This document shows positions 42,077 through 50,254 of a stretch of DNA of 64,000 nucleotides, piece by piece. Numbering within the stretch: the stretch's first letter is position 1; each line of letters opens with the position of its first letter. The translations under genes and the position numbers were made by a program. The notes under the pieces are model-generated. The model saw only the letters and a program-made list of their open reading frames with translations. It searched no databases and was not told the origin of the DNA. The DNA is from Halobaculum rubrum (GTDB taxonomy: Archaea > Halobacteriota > Halobacteria > Halobacteriales > Haloferacaceae), in assembly GCF_019880225.1 (NCBI RefSeq), contig NZ_CP082284.1, positions 868,001 through 932,000 of the forward strand. The letters are read 5' to 3'.

Positions 42077-43434
42077 CGCGACCACCGCGCGCCCACGCGC
42101 TCCAGTTCGGTCGCCAGCGACGCCTCGCCCCAGTCGAGCACGCGGATGCCGGCCGATCGGAGCCGCGAGACGCGGTTCGCCCGTTCGACGCCGGCGAGGC
42201 GGTGGCCCGGCGTGTCGTCGGTCGTCGGGTCCGGGGAGATCACCGTCACCGCGTGGCCGTACGCGTCGAGCCGTCGGGCGACCGTCGCGGCGTAGTCGTC
42301 GGGCAGCGGCGTGCAGAACAGCACCTGCGCGTCCGCGGGGAGCCACCGCCGGAAGCGACGCACCCACGTGGTCGGGAGGAAGCGCTCGTCGCTCGGCGTC
42401 GGCGCCAGCGACGGGTGCGTCGCCAGCAGCTCGCGGGCGCGGGCGGCGTGGTCGTCGCCGACGCCGGGGTCGAGCCGGCAGTCCCCGGGGGCGAACGCCG
42501 CGACGCCGACCCGGTCGCCGCTGTCCAGCAGGGCGGGCACCGCCTGCGCGGCCGCCTCGACGCTCCGCTCGACGGCGTTGGGCGACTCCGGGTTCGGCGC
42601 GAGGTACGCCTCCTCTCGCGCGTCGATGCAGACGACGACCGTCGCCGCACGCTCCTCGCGGAACTCGAGCGTCGACAGCTCGCCCGTTCGTGCGTACCGC
42701 GCCCAGTTCACGCGCTTGGCGGGGTCGCCGTGGCGGTACTCCCGCGTCGAGTGGAACTCGATCCCGGCGCCGCCGACGTCCGTGGGGACCCGCCCCGAGT
42801 AGACGGTCGTGAGCCCCCGCAGGGGGAGCGACGCCGTCGCCTCCAGTTCCGGCGCACACCGCAGCGTCGTCGCGCCCTCGGCGTCGATCCGGGCGTCACG
42901 CTCCCTGGATCCGCTGGGGTTGCGCGCGAGCACGTGGACAGGATCCCACTCGTGGGCGCCGCGGATCGCCGTCACGCGGTAGCTGAACGTCGCCGTCCGT
43001 CCCGGTCGGAGCGCGGTTCCGAGCCGCGCGGGGTCGTCCGTCGCCAGCGCGGCGGGGACGCCGTCGACCGCCCGGAGGTCCGGCAGCACGCCGTCGCCCT
43101 CGTTGCGGATCCGCAGCGTGACCGTCACCTCGTCGCCGGGATCGGGGGTCGGATCCGAGAGTTCGCGTTCGATCGTCACGTCGAGGTCGGGCGCGGCGTC
43201 GCCGCGGGCGTACGCCGCGAACGCGACCCCCAGCGCGCCCACCAACACGAGCGGCGGGTGGCGCAGCAGGACGCCGAGTCCGACCGGAACGAGCGCCAGC
43301 GCGGCCATTCCCGTCCATCGCCCCGTGGGCACGACGCCCTTCGGGCGGATCTGTCCGAGCGGGTCGACGTTGCGGCCGTTGGCGCCGGTCGACCCGTCGG
43401 CCTGCTCCCGACCGCCGGCGGCGCCGCCCGTCAC
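42073..43434 (-). CDS. DUF58 domain protein (MoxR-associated)
   Basis: A 453-residue protein with two N-terminal hydrophobic helices (MAALALVPVGLGVLL and PPLVLVGALGVAFAAY), a beta-sandwich repeat region (about 90-190) and the DUF58 core: GIEFHSTREYRHGDPAKRVNWARYARTGEL. A vWA-like domain follows, with VVCIDARE (MIDAS-like Asp) and DRVGVAAF. This is the conventional partner of MoxR ATPases in a membrane-bound complex. The GTG start overlaps the stop of the upstream gene by four bases, and the stop overlaps the start of the next: the four genes are translationally coupled. Confidence 0.93.
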   Translation of the reverse strand: MTGGAAGGREQADGSTGANGRNVDPLGQIRPKGVVPTGRWTGMAALALVPVGLGVLLRHPPLVLVGALGVAFAAYARGDAAPDLDVTIERELSDPTPDPGDEVTVTLRIRNEGDGVLPDLRAVDGVPAALATDDPARLGTALRPGRTATFSYRVTAIRGAHEWDPVHVLARNPSGSRERDARIDAEGATTLRCAPELEATASLPLRGLTTVYSGRVPTDVGGAGIEFHSTREYRHGDPAKRVNWARYARTGELSTLEFREERAATVVVCIDAREEAYLAPNPESPNAVERSVEAAAQAVPALLDSGDRVGVAAFAPGDCRLDPGVGDDHAARARELLATHPSLAPTPSDERFLPTTWVRRFRRWLPADAQVLFCTPLPDDYAATVARRLDAYGHAVTVISPDPTTDDTPGHRLAGVERANRVSRLRSAGIRVLDWGEASLATELERVGARWSR

Positions 43435-44132
43435 CGGCGCACCTCCGCGAACGCGTCGCGGGCGGCGTCGACTCGGCGTCGACCCGCCCGGCGGACGCCG
43501 GCGAGGACGTACCCGGGGACGCTTCGGGCGCGTTCGTCCCCCGTCGCGCCCGGGACGGCGCCGTCGGCGTCGCCGACCGCGAGGCCGTCGGCGTCCGCTC
43601 TGGCGGCCGAAAGCGCGTCGACGGCGTGGACGACCCCGTAGCGGAACTCCGCGTCCGCGCCCAGCAGCCGCCGCAGGCGCGCCCCGGGCGGCGGCGGTAC
43701 GTCCGAGCCGAGGAACCACGCGGCGACGGGGTCGTCCGTCCAGCCGCCGCCGTCGACGGCGGCCGAGACCTCGCCGTCGGCGTAGTCGCCGCGGGCGCGT
43801 AACGTCTCCTCGGCGACCCGGCGGAGGTGCCGGTGGAACTCCCGACGGCGCTTGATACTGGCGCGAGAGAAGCCTCCTCGGGTGAGCAGTTCGTCGTCGG
43901 CGTCGCCGGGAACGGGGACCTCGTACCGCTCCTCGGGGTCGCCCGTCTCGATCGCGCGGTGGTCTGCCGTCCGCGCGTCGTTGGCGTATCGGATCCCCTG
44001 GACGAGCGCGAGCACGCCGGCACCGGTGACGAACACGTACGTCAGGTCGAACAGCCCCGCGAGCCCCCGCTGGGCGACGACCACGAAGCCGAACGCGACC
44101 GCCGCGACGCCGACCGCGGCGACGGCTCTCAT
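43431..44132 (-). CDS. DUF7269-like membrane protein
   Basis: A 233-residue protein starting MRAVAAVGVAAVAFGFVVVAQRG with two N-terminal transmembrane helices (1-22 and about 28-50), then a soluble, Arg/Asp-rich region (about 60-233) with GGFSRASIKRRREFHRHLRR. It is the third gene of the coupled operon and belongs to the haloarchaeal family placed there (DUF7269, recalled). Start ATG at 44132 overlaps the stop of the DUF4129 gene. Function unknown beyond likely assembly with DUF58. Confidence 0.83.
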   Translation of the reverse strand: MRAVAAVGVAAVAFGFVVVAQRGLAGLFDLTYVFVTGAGVLALVQGIRYANDARTADHRAIETGDPEERYEVPVPGDADDELLTRGGFSRASIKRRREFHRHLRRVAEETLRARGDYADGEVSAAVDGGGWTDDPVAAWFLGSDVPPPPGARLRRLLGADAEFRYGVVHAVDALSAARADADGLAVGDADGAVPGATGDERARSVPGYVLAGVRRAGRRRVDAARDAFAEVRR

Positions 44133-45145
44133 TCGCCGTCACCTCCGCGGGCACGGTCGTCAGTGGGGTCGGCGTCGGGTGACTCCGCTTCGTCTGGCAG
44201 GTCCTCGCCGGCGTACGCCTCCTCGATCCGCCGGAGCGCGGCGACGGCCTCGCGCTCGCGCTCGGCGGTCGCCGGCTCGTCGCCGTATCGGACCGCCTCG
44301 AAGGCCTCGGTGAGCGTGGTCACGTCCTCGCGGGCCATCCCGGCGTCGACGGCGGCGGCCGCGAACTCCGCGGGCGTCGTCGACCGGGGGTTGTCGACCG
44401 CCAGCGCGCCCGTCATCTCGCGCCACGCACGGTACACCTCGTTCTCCAGGTCGGCGTCCGACTCCAGCCTGTCGGCGGCCTCCCCCGCCCGGGCGCCGAC
44501 CGCCTGCCGGCGCTCGGGGGCGGGCGGCTCCGGCGCCTCGTCGGCGAGCTCGTCCTCGTCGTCGCCGGTGGAGACGAACAACAGGAGGACGCTCCCGAGG
44601 ATCGCGACGACCAGCAGTAGTCCGACGAGGGCCGTCGGCGCCGAAAGCGCCTCGCCGGCGGCGTTGGCACCCGAGGACCCCCCGCCCGACGGGAGCAGCG
44701 AGGTGTTCTCGACGGCCGACTCGGTGGCGCCGATGGCGACCGCCGTCGGGTTCGATCCACACGAGATGAGCGCCAGGTACAACACCCCGAACGGGAACAG
44801 CGCCGCCGCGACGAACAGGCCGCTGATGAACCACGATCTCGTCGTGCGGTACATCGACGCGAGGAACAGCCCGACCCCGCCGAGGAGGGCGAGCTGTACC
44901 CCCGGCCGGGTGAGGAGCTCGACGCAGACGCTCAGCTGCAGCCGAGCCTCGCCGGACGGCTCGTCGCCGCCGAGGTCGATCGATCCGTCGCCGTCCGCGC
45001 CGATGCCCGCGTCGTCCGGGGCGGTGCCGGCCCCGACGCCGCCGGCGGCGCTCGTCGTTGCGGAGTCCAGCGTCGCGGCGGCGACGCCGAGCGCGAGCAC
45101 CGCGAGGAGGGCCAACGCCGCGGTGACCAGCGTCCGTCTGTCCAC
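44129..45145 (-). CDS. DUF4129 domain membrane protein
   Basis: A 338-residue protein and the first gene of the operon. The N terminus has a signal-like helix (TLVTAALALLAVLALGVAAAT), then a Gly/Asp-rich linker, two or three further helices around 78-125 and 160-190, and a C-terminal soluble DUF4129 region (EVYRAWREMTGAL, STTPAEFAAAAVDAG, LTEAFEAVRYGDEPAT). DUF4129 is often fused or adjacent to transglutaminase and DUF58 proteins in archaea and actinobacteria. GTG start at 45145; the promoter should lie in the 109 bp up to the dehydrogenase gene. Function unknown. Confidence 0.9.
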   Translation of the reverse strand: MDRRTLVTAALALLAVLALGVAAATLDSATTSAAGGVGAGTAPDDAGIGADGDGSIDLGGDEPSGEARLQLSVCVELLTRPGVQLALLGGVGLFLASMYRTTRSWFISGLFVAAALFPFGVLYLALISCGSNPTAVAIGATESAVENTSLLPSGGGSSGANAAGEALSAPTALVGLLLVVAILGSVLLLFVSTGDDEDELADEAPEPPAPERRQAVGARAGEAADRLESDADLENEVYRAWREMTGALAVDNPRSTTPAEFAAAAVDAGMAREDVTTLTEAFEAVRYGDEPATAEREREAVAALRRIEEAYAGEDLPDEAESPDADPTDDRARGGDGE

Positions 45146-45254
45146 GATGTGGTCCGGTAGCGCGTGCCCCGATTAAGGGATTTCGACGCCAGCGGGCGAA
45201 CCCGGTTTCGATCGCCGCCGGCTGCATGGCGACCCCGTCACGGAACCGGTCTGG

Positions 45255-46364
45255 TCAGTACGTCAACAGTACCTGGAGCGCCTCCGCCGGCCGACGGTCG
45301 AGGAGGTCGTACGCGTCGGGCGCCTCGGCGACCGGGAGCCGATGAGTGACGAGGCGGTCGGTGTCGATCTCGCGCAGGCGACGCCACGCCGTCGCGAGGC
45401 GGCGTCCCACCGTCCAGCGTCCGCGACGCTCGGGCGCGAGCGTGCTCACCTGACTGGCGCGGATGTCGATCCTGCTGCGGTGAAATCGGCCGTCCAGCGA
45501 CAGTTCCGTCGGCTTGGTGCCGTACCACGACCCGACGACGACACGGCCGTCATAGCCGGTCGCGTCGACGGCGTCGTCGAGCGCCGCGGGGTTGCCCGAC
45601 AGCTCGTAGGTCAGATCGGCGCGGCCGGGTATCCGCGACTCGTCGCGGTCGTCGGCCCCCGTCTGCGGCGTCGCCGTCGCCGAACCCGATGGCTGGGTTG
45701 CGGACGGGCCGCCTCCTCCGTCGCTCGCCGGACCGTCCGCGAACAGGGACGCGGGATCGACGGCGTCCGGATCGACACTTCGATCGGCGCCCATCGCCTC
45801 GGAGCGGTCGCGTCGGCTCGCGAGCGGATCGACCGTCACCAGCTCCGTGAGAGGGAACGACGACAACAGCGCCGTCGTGAGCAGTCCGATGACTCCCTGC
45901 CCGAACACGACCGCGCGCTCGCCGATCGCGGGTTCGCCGTCGAGCGACAACGTCACCGCCGTCTCGACGTTCGGGAGGAACACGGCCCGCTCGGGCGGGA
46001 CTCCGTCGGGCACGCGACTGACCGTGTCGACGCCGACGACGAACCGACTGGCGTGCGGGTGAAACGCGAGCACCGTCTCGCCGCGCCACGCCGGGTCCAC
46101 CTCCGGGCCGACCGCGGTCACGGTGCCGACGGTGGCGTAGCCGTACGGGAACGGGTACGAGAACGATCCCGACAGCGACGGGAGGGTCTCGTCGACGGCG
46201 GTCTCCGGGTTCATCTCGCCCCGATACAACAACAGCTCCGTTCCGGGACTGATCGCCGACACCGTGGCTTCGACGACGAGTTCGCCGGGTCCCGGGTCGG
46301 ACACGTTCGTCTCTTGTACCGCCACTTCTCCGGGGCCGGTGAAGTATACCGTCCGTCCCGTCAC
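45255..46364 (-). CDS. Zinc-type alcohol dehydrogenase-like MDR protein
   Basis: A 369-residue medium-chain dehydrogenase-like protein (GTG start). The N-terminal GroES-like domain has SAISPGTELLLYRGE where the zinc-binding Cys would be, so the catalytic zinc ligand is missing, as in the BchC/SDR-like branch of the family. The nucleotide-binding domain has FGQGVIGLLTTALL. A Gly/Ser/Thr/Asp insertion (about 205-245) is a disordered halophile loop. Probably an oxidoreductase for a small-molecule substrate, but the absent Cys makes the zinc-dependent reaction unlikely. It sits alone. Confidence 0.85.
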   Translation of the reverse strand: MTGRTVYFTGPGEVAVQETNVSDPGPGELVVEATVSAISPGTELLLYRGEMNPETAVDETLPSLSGSFSYPFPYGYATVGTVTAVGPEVDPAWRGETVLAFHPHASRFVVGVDTVSRVPDGVPPERAVFLPNVETAVTLSLDGEPAIGERAVVFGQGVIGLLTTALLSSFPLTELVTVDPLASRRDRSEAMGADRSVDPDAVDPASLFADGPASDGGGGPSATQPSGSATATPQTGADDRDESRIPGRADLTYELSGNPAALDDAVDATGYDGRVVVGSWYGTKPTELSLDGRFHRSRIDIRASQVSTLAPERRGRWTVGRRLATAWRRLREIDTDRLVTHRLPVAEAPDAYDLLDRRPAEALQVLLTY

Positions 46365-46528
46365 GGATCACCACGCCCCCGATGTGGCGAGGGTAGTGCG
46401 GGCGAGACCGACAGACGCGCTCGGCGGAGCGCGTCCCGTGCTGTGTCCTGCGCTGTCATCTTCCGTACCAGGAACCTCATCCGTATAATTGCTCGGACAG
46501 ATCGCCGGACAGACCCGCGATGGCGTCG

Positions 46529-46960
46529 TCAGTCCTCGTCCTCGCGGTGACGAACCGTGAGTACCGGAACGTCCGAGAGGCGGACGAGCTTCTCTGTGAC
46601 GCTGCCGAGCAGGTAGCGACCCACTCCCGTGCGCCCGTGCGTTCCCATGACGACGAGGTCGATCCCCTCGTCCTCGACGTACTCGAGGATCTCGCGGTGG
46701 GGAACGCCGGTCCGCACCGCGGTGATCGTCGTCACGTCCGCCGCCTCGGCGCGTTCGGCGACCTCGTCGGTCGACTCCTGTGCGCCCTGCTCGAGGGTGT
46801 CGTACACCGATCCGAGCCCCTCGTTGACGGTGTAGATGGGCTCGACGACCGCGAGCGCGTGCAGCGTCGCGCCGTACGTCTCGGCGAGACCGATCGCTCG
46901 ATCGATCGCCCCGTCGACGGCCGTACTCCCGTCGGTGGGAACCAGAATGCGTTCGTACAT
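46529..46960 (-). CDS. Universal stress protein (UspA family)
   Basis: A 143-residue UspA-type protein. The start MYERILVPTDGSTAVDGAIDRAI, the ATP-binding loop VMGTHGRTGVGRYLLGSVTEKLVRLSDVPVLTV (G-2x-G-9x-G(S/T)) and length are standard. Archaeal members bind ATP or other nucleotides and are general stress proteins. Upstream (46961-47026) is a short AT-poor gap before the exchanger remnant. It is a stand-alone gene; no regulatory motif is obvious. Confidence 0.94.
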   Translation of the reverse strand: MYERILVPTDGSTAVDGAIDRAIGLAETYGATLHALAVVEPIYTVNEGLGSVYDTLEQGAQESTDEVAERAEAADVTTITAVRTGVPHREILEYVEDEGIDLVVMGTHGRTGVGRYLLGSVTEKLVRLSDVPVLTVRHREDED

Positions 46961-47026
46961 GTGAACAGTGAGGCGAGCGAACATGTTAGATCCGATGGAT
47001 GGTTCCCGGAACGTGGGGACAGGCGG

Positions 47027-47441
47027 CTATGTGACCGTGCCGAGATTCACGAGGAACGCCGCGTACAACACCAACAGCACGACCCCCTTCCCGGACGGTG
47101 GGTTCACCGTCTTGCGTGATGAAGTAGTACGGCAGCGTGGCGAGCAGCATCGCCGGGAGGGCGTACCTTCGGACACTTTCGGGGACCGCGACGGGTGCGA
47201 TCAGACTCGGGACGCCCATCACGGCGAAGGTGTTGAAGACGTTCGACCCGAGGACGTTGCCGACGGCGATATCGAGGGCACCGCGACGGACTGCGGCGGC
47301 GCTGACGGCGATCTCCGGCAGCGACGTACCGATCACCGCCGTGACGGCGACGAGCTCCGCGCCGACGAGGAACGGCGAGGCCCCGGCCGCGAGGCTCACA
47401 CGCTCGGCCGTCGAGGCGAACGCGTCGGACGCGATCAACAA
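47027..47441 (-). pseudogene. Na+/Ca2+ exchanger family, 5'-truncated and frameshifted
   Basis: The frame from 47441 gives SLPEIAVSAAAVRRGALDIA, then VGNVLGSNVFNTFAVMGVPSL: the second alpha-repeat of a CaCA exchanger. The first repeat (about 150-170 residues) is absent; upstream sequence is not exchanger-like. Near the 3' end the frame shifts after FITQD: the normal hydrophobic last helix (LLVLYAAFLVNLGTVT, stop at 47027) reads in another frame. So it is both truncated and frameshifted and should not work as a transporter. It sits between UspA and the HalX regulator genes. Confidence 0.8.
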
Positions 47442-47550
47442 CGCCGCCGGCGCGACGACGGGTCCGGAGGGGACTATCGATCATGCGGTCGACAAGTCGT
47501 GAAACGGCTGCGGGGCGGTCGTCGAACGCTTCGACCCGACCGGGGAGCTC

Positions 47551-48090
47551 TCACGCGACGTCGCTGAAGGCCGCCTCCGCGCCGACGGCGTCTAGATGGT
47601 TGTCGAGATCCGCTCGGACCGACTCGAGATCGTCACACAGCGTCTCGTACGCGGCGGTCGAGGTCTCGCCCGCGATCTCCAGCGCCGCCTTCTTCGACGC
47701 GAGCGCGAAGAACTCCCGGCTGCGTTCGTCGTAGGAGGCGCGCTCGATCAACACCTCGACCAGCCCGACCAGTTCGGCCTCGTCGACCGGCTTGATACGG
47801 TAGTCGTCGAAGGGCATGTCGACGATGTCGGCCGTCGGCTCGACCGCGGTGAGCATCGCGACGCGACAGTCTGTCTCGGCCGCACGCAGTTCCCGGAGTA
47901 CGTCGTCGCCGTCCATCCCCGGCATCCGTCGGTCGATCAGCGCCACGTCGACCGAGTCGTCGGCGACCGACAGCGCCTCCTCCCCGTCGGTCGCCGTCCT
48001 GACCTCGTATCGGTCCTCGAGGTACGCGCTGTACAACGAGACCAGTTCCGACTCGTCGTCGACGAGGAGGACCGTCGCGTCGTCGTTCAC
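47551..48090 (-). CDS. Response regulator with HalX domain
   Basis: A 179-residue protein: receiver domain 1-115 with Asp11/Asp12 (VDDE), the phospho-acceptor Asp53 in LIDRRMPGMDG, and IKPVD (Lys about 99), then a C-terminal HalX domain (about 115-175; REFFALASKKAALEIAGE). HalX is found almost only in haloarchaea, always after a receiver domain; its output is unknown. GTG start at 48090. The nearest histidine kinases, at 55.5 and 57 kb, are not adjacent, so the partner is unknown. The 224 bp upstream (48091-48314) holds no gene. Confidence 0.92.
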   Translation of the reverse strand: MNDDATVLLVDDESELVSLYSAYLEDRYEVRTATDGEEALSVADDSVDVALIDRRMPGMDGDDVLRELRAAETDCRVAMLTAVEPTADIVDMPFDDYRIKPVDEAELVGLVEVLIERASYDERSREFFALASKKAALEIAGETSTAAYETLCDDLESVRADLDNHLDAVGAEAAFSDVA

Positions 48091-48314
48091 GGCTCCCCCG
48101 ACCTCCGTCGCGTCGGATCGATCGTCCGAGGTCCCATACGGTACCTGTCCCGTCGCCCCAACAAATAGCCACTCATCGAGGTATCATATCCGATACTCCT
48201 CGGACTGTGTGCGGGGGGCCGGAAGTCCCACAGACGGGCGCGACGGGAGGACACCGGATCGGCGAGAGACGGCGTCGGAGAGCCCGAGCCGTCACCCTCA
48301 TCGCGATCGAGCGA

Positions 48315-49010
48315 TCACGCTCCGGCCAGCGTTTCCTCCAGCAGTTTGCGTTGTGCCGCCGCGAGGTGCTCGGCGAACGTCGAGGGCGCGATGTCGAGCG
48401 CCTCGGCGACCGCGCTCGCGTTGGCTTCGCGGGGGCGCTCGAAGTAGCCCATCCGGTATGCGATCCCCAACACCTCACACTGGCGGTCGGTGAGCCGCCC
48501 GCGGTCGACGAGAGTCCGATCCGGCGCCGCGTCGCCGCTCGCCGCGCCGTGGACGAGGTAGCGGACCTCGACGCGCTCGGCGATTCCGTCGAGCGCCGAG
48601 ACCACGTCGCGGAGGCGTTCGAGGTCGGGCAGATGGAGCGTTACGACCAGAACGCCGTCCTCCGCGCGCGCGTCGGCGATCGGACAGTCGAGCTCCTCGA
48701 TGATCCGGCAGGGGCACTCCCCGTCGCGCGGGCGGTCGTACCGGTACACCCGCTCGTCGCCGAGCTCGACGACGGACGCCGCCGCCGGGACCGCGTCCGT
48801 CCGGTCGACCGCGTCCGGGTCACGGGCCCGGAACTCCTCGGTGTGTGTGTCTTCCACATGCGTCCAGTTGATGCCCGTGAGCGGGCCGTCGTGCGCGATC
48901 GACGCCGCGACGACCGGACAGTTCCCCGCGCCGTGGATCGCGACGCCCGCGCGGACCCCGGCGGGCGTGTCTCCCGCACAGTCGTCGGCCGGCCTCCCTC
49001 CGGTTCCCAT
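48315..49010 (-). CDS. Bat-type HTH-10 transcriptional regulator
   Basis: A 231-residue protein with an N-terminal sensor region that has GNCPVVAASIAHDGPLTGINW and RPRDGECPCRIIEELDCP (several Cys, perhaps a metal or redox site), and a C-terminal HTH_10 (LTDRQCEVLGIAYRMGYFERP to APSTFAEHLAAAQRKL). Such regulators in haloarchaea often sit beside the respiratory genes they control; DmsR-like proteins have Cys clusters of this kind. It is divergent from the membrane protein at 49139 and upstream of the formate-dehydrogenase-like gene, which it may control. Start ATG at 49010. Confidence 0.87.
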   Translation of the reverse strand: MGTGGRPADDCAGDTPAGVRAGVAIHGAGNCPVVAASIAHDGPLTGINWTHVEDTHTEEFRARDPDAVDRTDAVPAAASVVELGDERVYRYDRPRDGECPCRIIEELDCPIADARAEDGVLVVTLHLPDLERLRDVVSALDGIAERVEVRYLVHGAASGDAAPDRTLVDRGRLTDRQCEVLGIAYRMGYFERPREANASAVAEALDIAPSTFAEHLAAAQRKLLEETLAGA

Positions 49011-49085
49011 CGGATCGTGGAAGGGACGACGGACACAAAGGCATGATCCCGGACGAGTGAGCCGCTCGGCGGGTCCTCCGAGAAC

Positions 49086-49103
49086 ACCCACAATACTGTG
49101 GGT
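49086..49103. promoter_or_regulatory. Perfect inverted repeat ACCCACA-N4-TGTGGGT in the divergent promoter
   Basis: Arms at 49086-49092 and 49097-49103, spacer ATAC. It lies between the Bat-type regulator start (49010, minus) and the membrane-protein start (49139, plus), 36 bases ahead of the latter. A good candidate for the binding site of the adjacent regulator. Confidence 0.55.
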
Positions 49104-49138
49104 CGGTCGGTATCGGTTCGGGTCTCGGAGCCGGGCCC

Positions 49139-50146
49139 GTGCAACGGACGATCCACGCGGTCGGAGCGCTCGCCCTGGTCGGCTCTGGAGGCGGGATGAG
49201 CGTCGCGGCGGCCGTCGGACTGGCGGCCGGGGGCGACGCCCACTTGTGGGCCGGGGCGGGGATCGATACGGAGCTGCTGACCGGCGCTGTCGCCCTCGCC
49301 GTCGTCGCGACGAGCCTCGGCTACACCGCCGTCAAGGAGGCCCGATGGGCGCTGCGGGCGGACGGGTTCCACGTCACGCGAACCGATCTCGGAAACGCGG
49401 TCGCCGTCGCCGTCGCGGCGCCGGTCACCTACGCGCTCTCCGTTCAGGTTGGCGTCGGGCCGGTCGTGGCGTCCGCGCTCGTCGGACTCTGCGCGTTCCT
49501 CCTGACGGAGACGTACGGCGCTCCCGCGTACTGCGGCTCGTTCGTCGGGATGGCGACCCCGGCGGCCGACGCCGATCTCGGGGCGGTGACCGCCGCTGGC
49601 CTCGTCGCCGCCGGCGTCTTCGTCGCGGCCAAGCGCGCGTTCAACGGGTTCGGCGGGAAGCTCGGGACGACCGCGTTCGTCGGCTGTCTGTCGGTGGCGG
49701 GGCTCGGCGGCCTCACCCCCGGAACAGGATCGGTCCCGAGCCCGGCCGTCGCGGTGGGGCTCGTCCTCGCGGCGGCCGTCGCCGCTCCCGTCACCTTCGT
49801 CGTGAGCGTCCGGCTCGACCACGGCCCGGTCGTCGGCTCCGCGATCGTCGGAATCGTCGCCGGGATCGTCTGTCCCCCGCTGTTCGCGGCCGGCGAGGCG
49901 GTCGCGACGGTCGCCTTCTGCGCGTCGTTCGCCGGGATGGCCACGCCGGAGCGGGTTCCCGGTCCCGCCGCGATGCTGCTGGCCGGCGGGACCGCGGGCG
50001 CCGTGTACGTCGGCGCGGCGCCGTACTTCGTCGGGTTCGGCGGGAAGCTCGGCACGATCGCGTTCGCCGCCTGCCTCGTCACCGCCGGGGTCCTCTCGCT
50101 CGGTCACGTCCTCCCCTCGGTCGACGGCGACGCTGTAACGAGGTGA
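49139..50146 (+). CDS. Multi-helix membrane protein with internal duplication
   Basis: A 335-residue hydrophobic protein (GTG start) with about ten helices. Two halves share near-identical motifs: YCGSFVGMATP at about 130 with NGFGGKLGTTAFVGCL at about 173, and FCASFAGMATP at about 260 with VGFGGKLGTIAFAACL at about 298. So it arose by duplication of a unit containing a Cys-GMATP element and an FGGKLGT loop, which could form a pore or binding site. No family is recognised. It lies between the Bat regulator and the formate-dehydrogenase-like gene in a divergent/collinear layout; perhaps a channel or electron-carrier-linked membrane protein. Function unknown. Confidence 0.78.
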   Translation: MQRTIHAVGALALVGSGGGMSVAAAVGLAAGGDAHLWAGAGIDTELLTGAVALAVVATSLGYTAVKEARWALRADGFHVTRTDLGNAVAVAVAAPVTYALSVQVGVGPVVASALVGLCAFLLTETYGAPAYCGSFVGMATPAADADLGAVTAAGLVAAGVFVAAKRAFNGFGGKLGTTAFVGCLSVAGLGGLTPGTGSVPSPAVAVGLVLAAAVAAPVTFVVSVRLDHGPVVGSAIVGIVAGIVCPPLFAAGEAVATVAFCASFAGMATPERVPGPAAMLLAGGTAGAVYVGAAPYFVGFGGKLGTIAFAACLVTAGVLSLGHVLPSVDGDAVTR

Positions 50147-50191
50147 CGGTGGACGTGGCCGACGGATGACGGTCGCTGGCGATACGAGCGA

Positions 50192-50219
50192 TACTTAAAA
50201 CACCACGCTACGCTGGTGT
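50192..50219. promoter_or_regulatory. TATA-like element and dyad before the formate-dehydrogenase-like gene
   Basis: TACTTAAAA (50192-50200) is the TATA candidate; ACACCA (50200-50205) and TGGTGT (50214-50219) are perfect inverted arms with an 8-base spacer, ending 35 bases ahead of the ATG at 50255. The dyad overlaps the expected transcription start and may be an operator. Confidence 0.5.
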
Positions 50220-50254
50220 CATCGGGAGGACCGTGGAACCGCTACCGCGGCGTG

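Noticed and set aside
46965-47567. Plus-strand frame over the exchanger remnant
   Set aside because: Antisense of CaCA motifs; Asp/Arg-rich with no domain.
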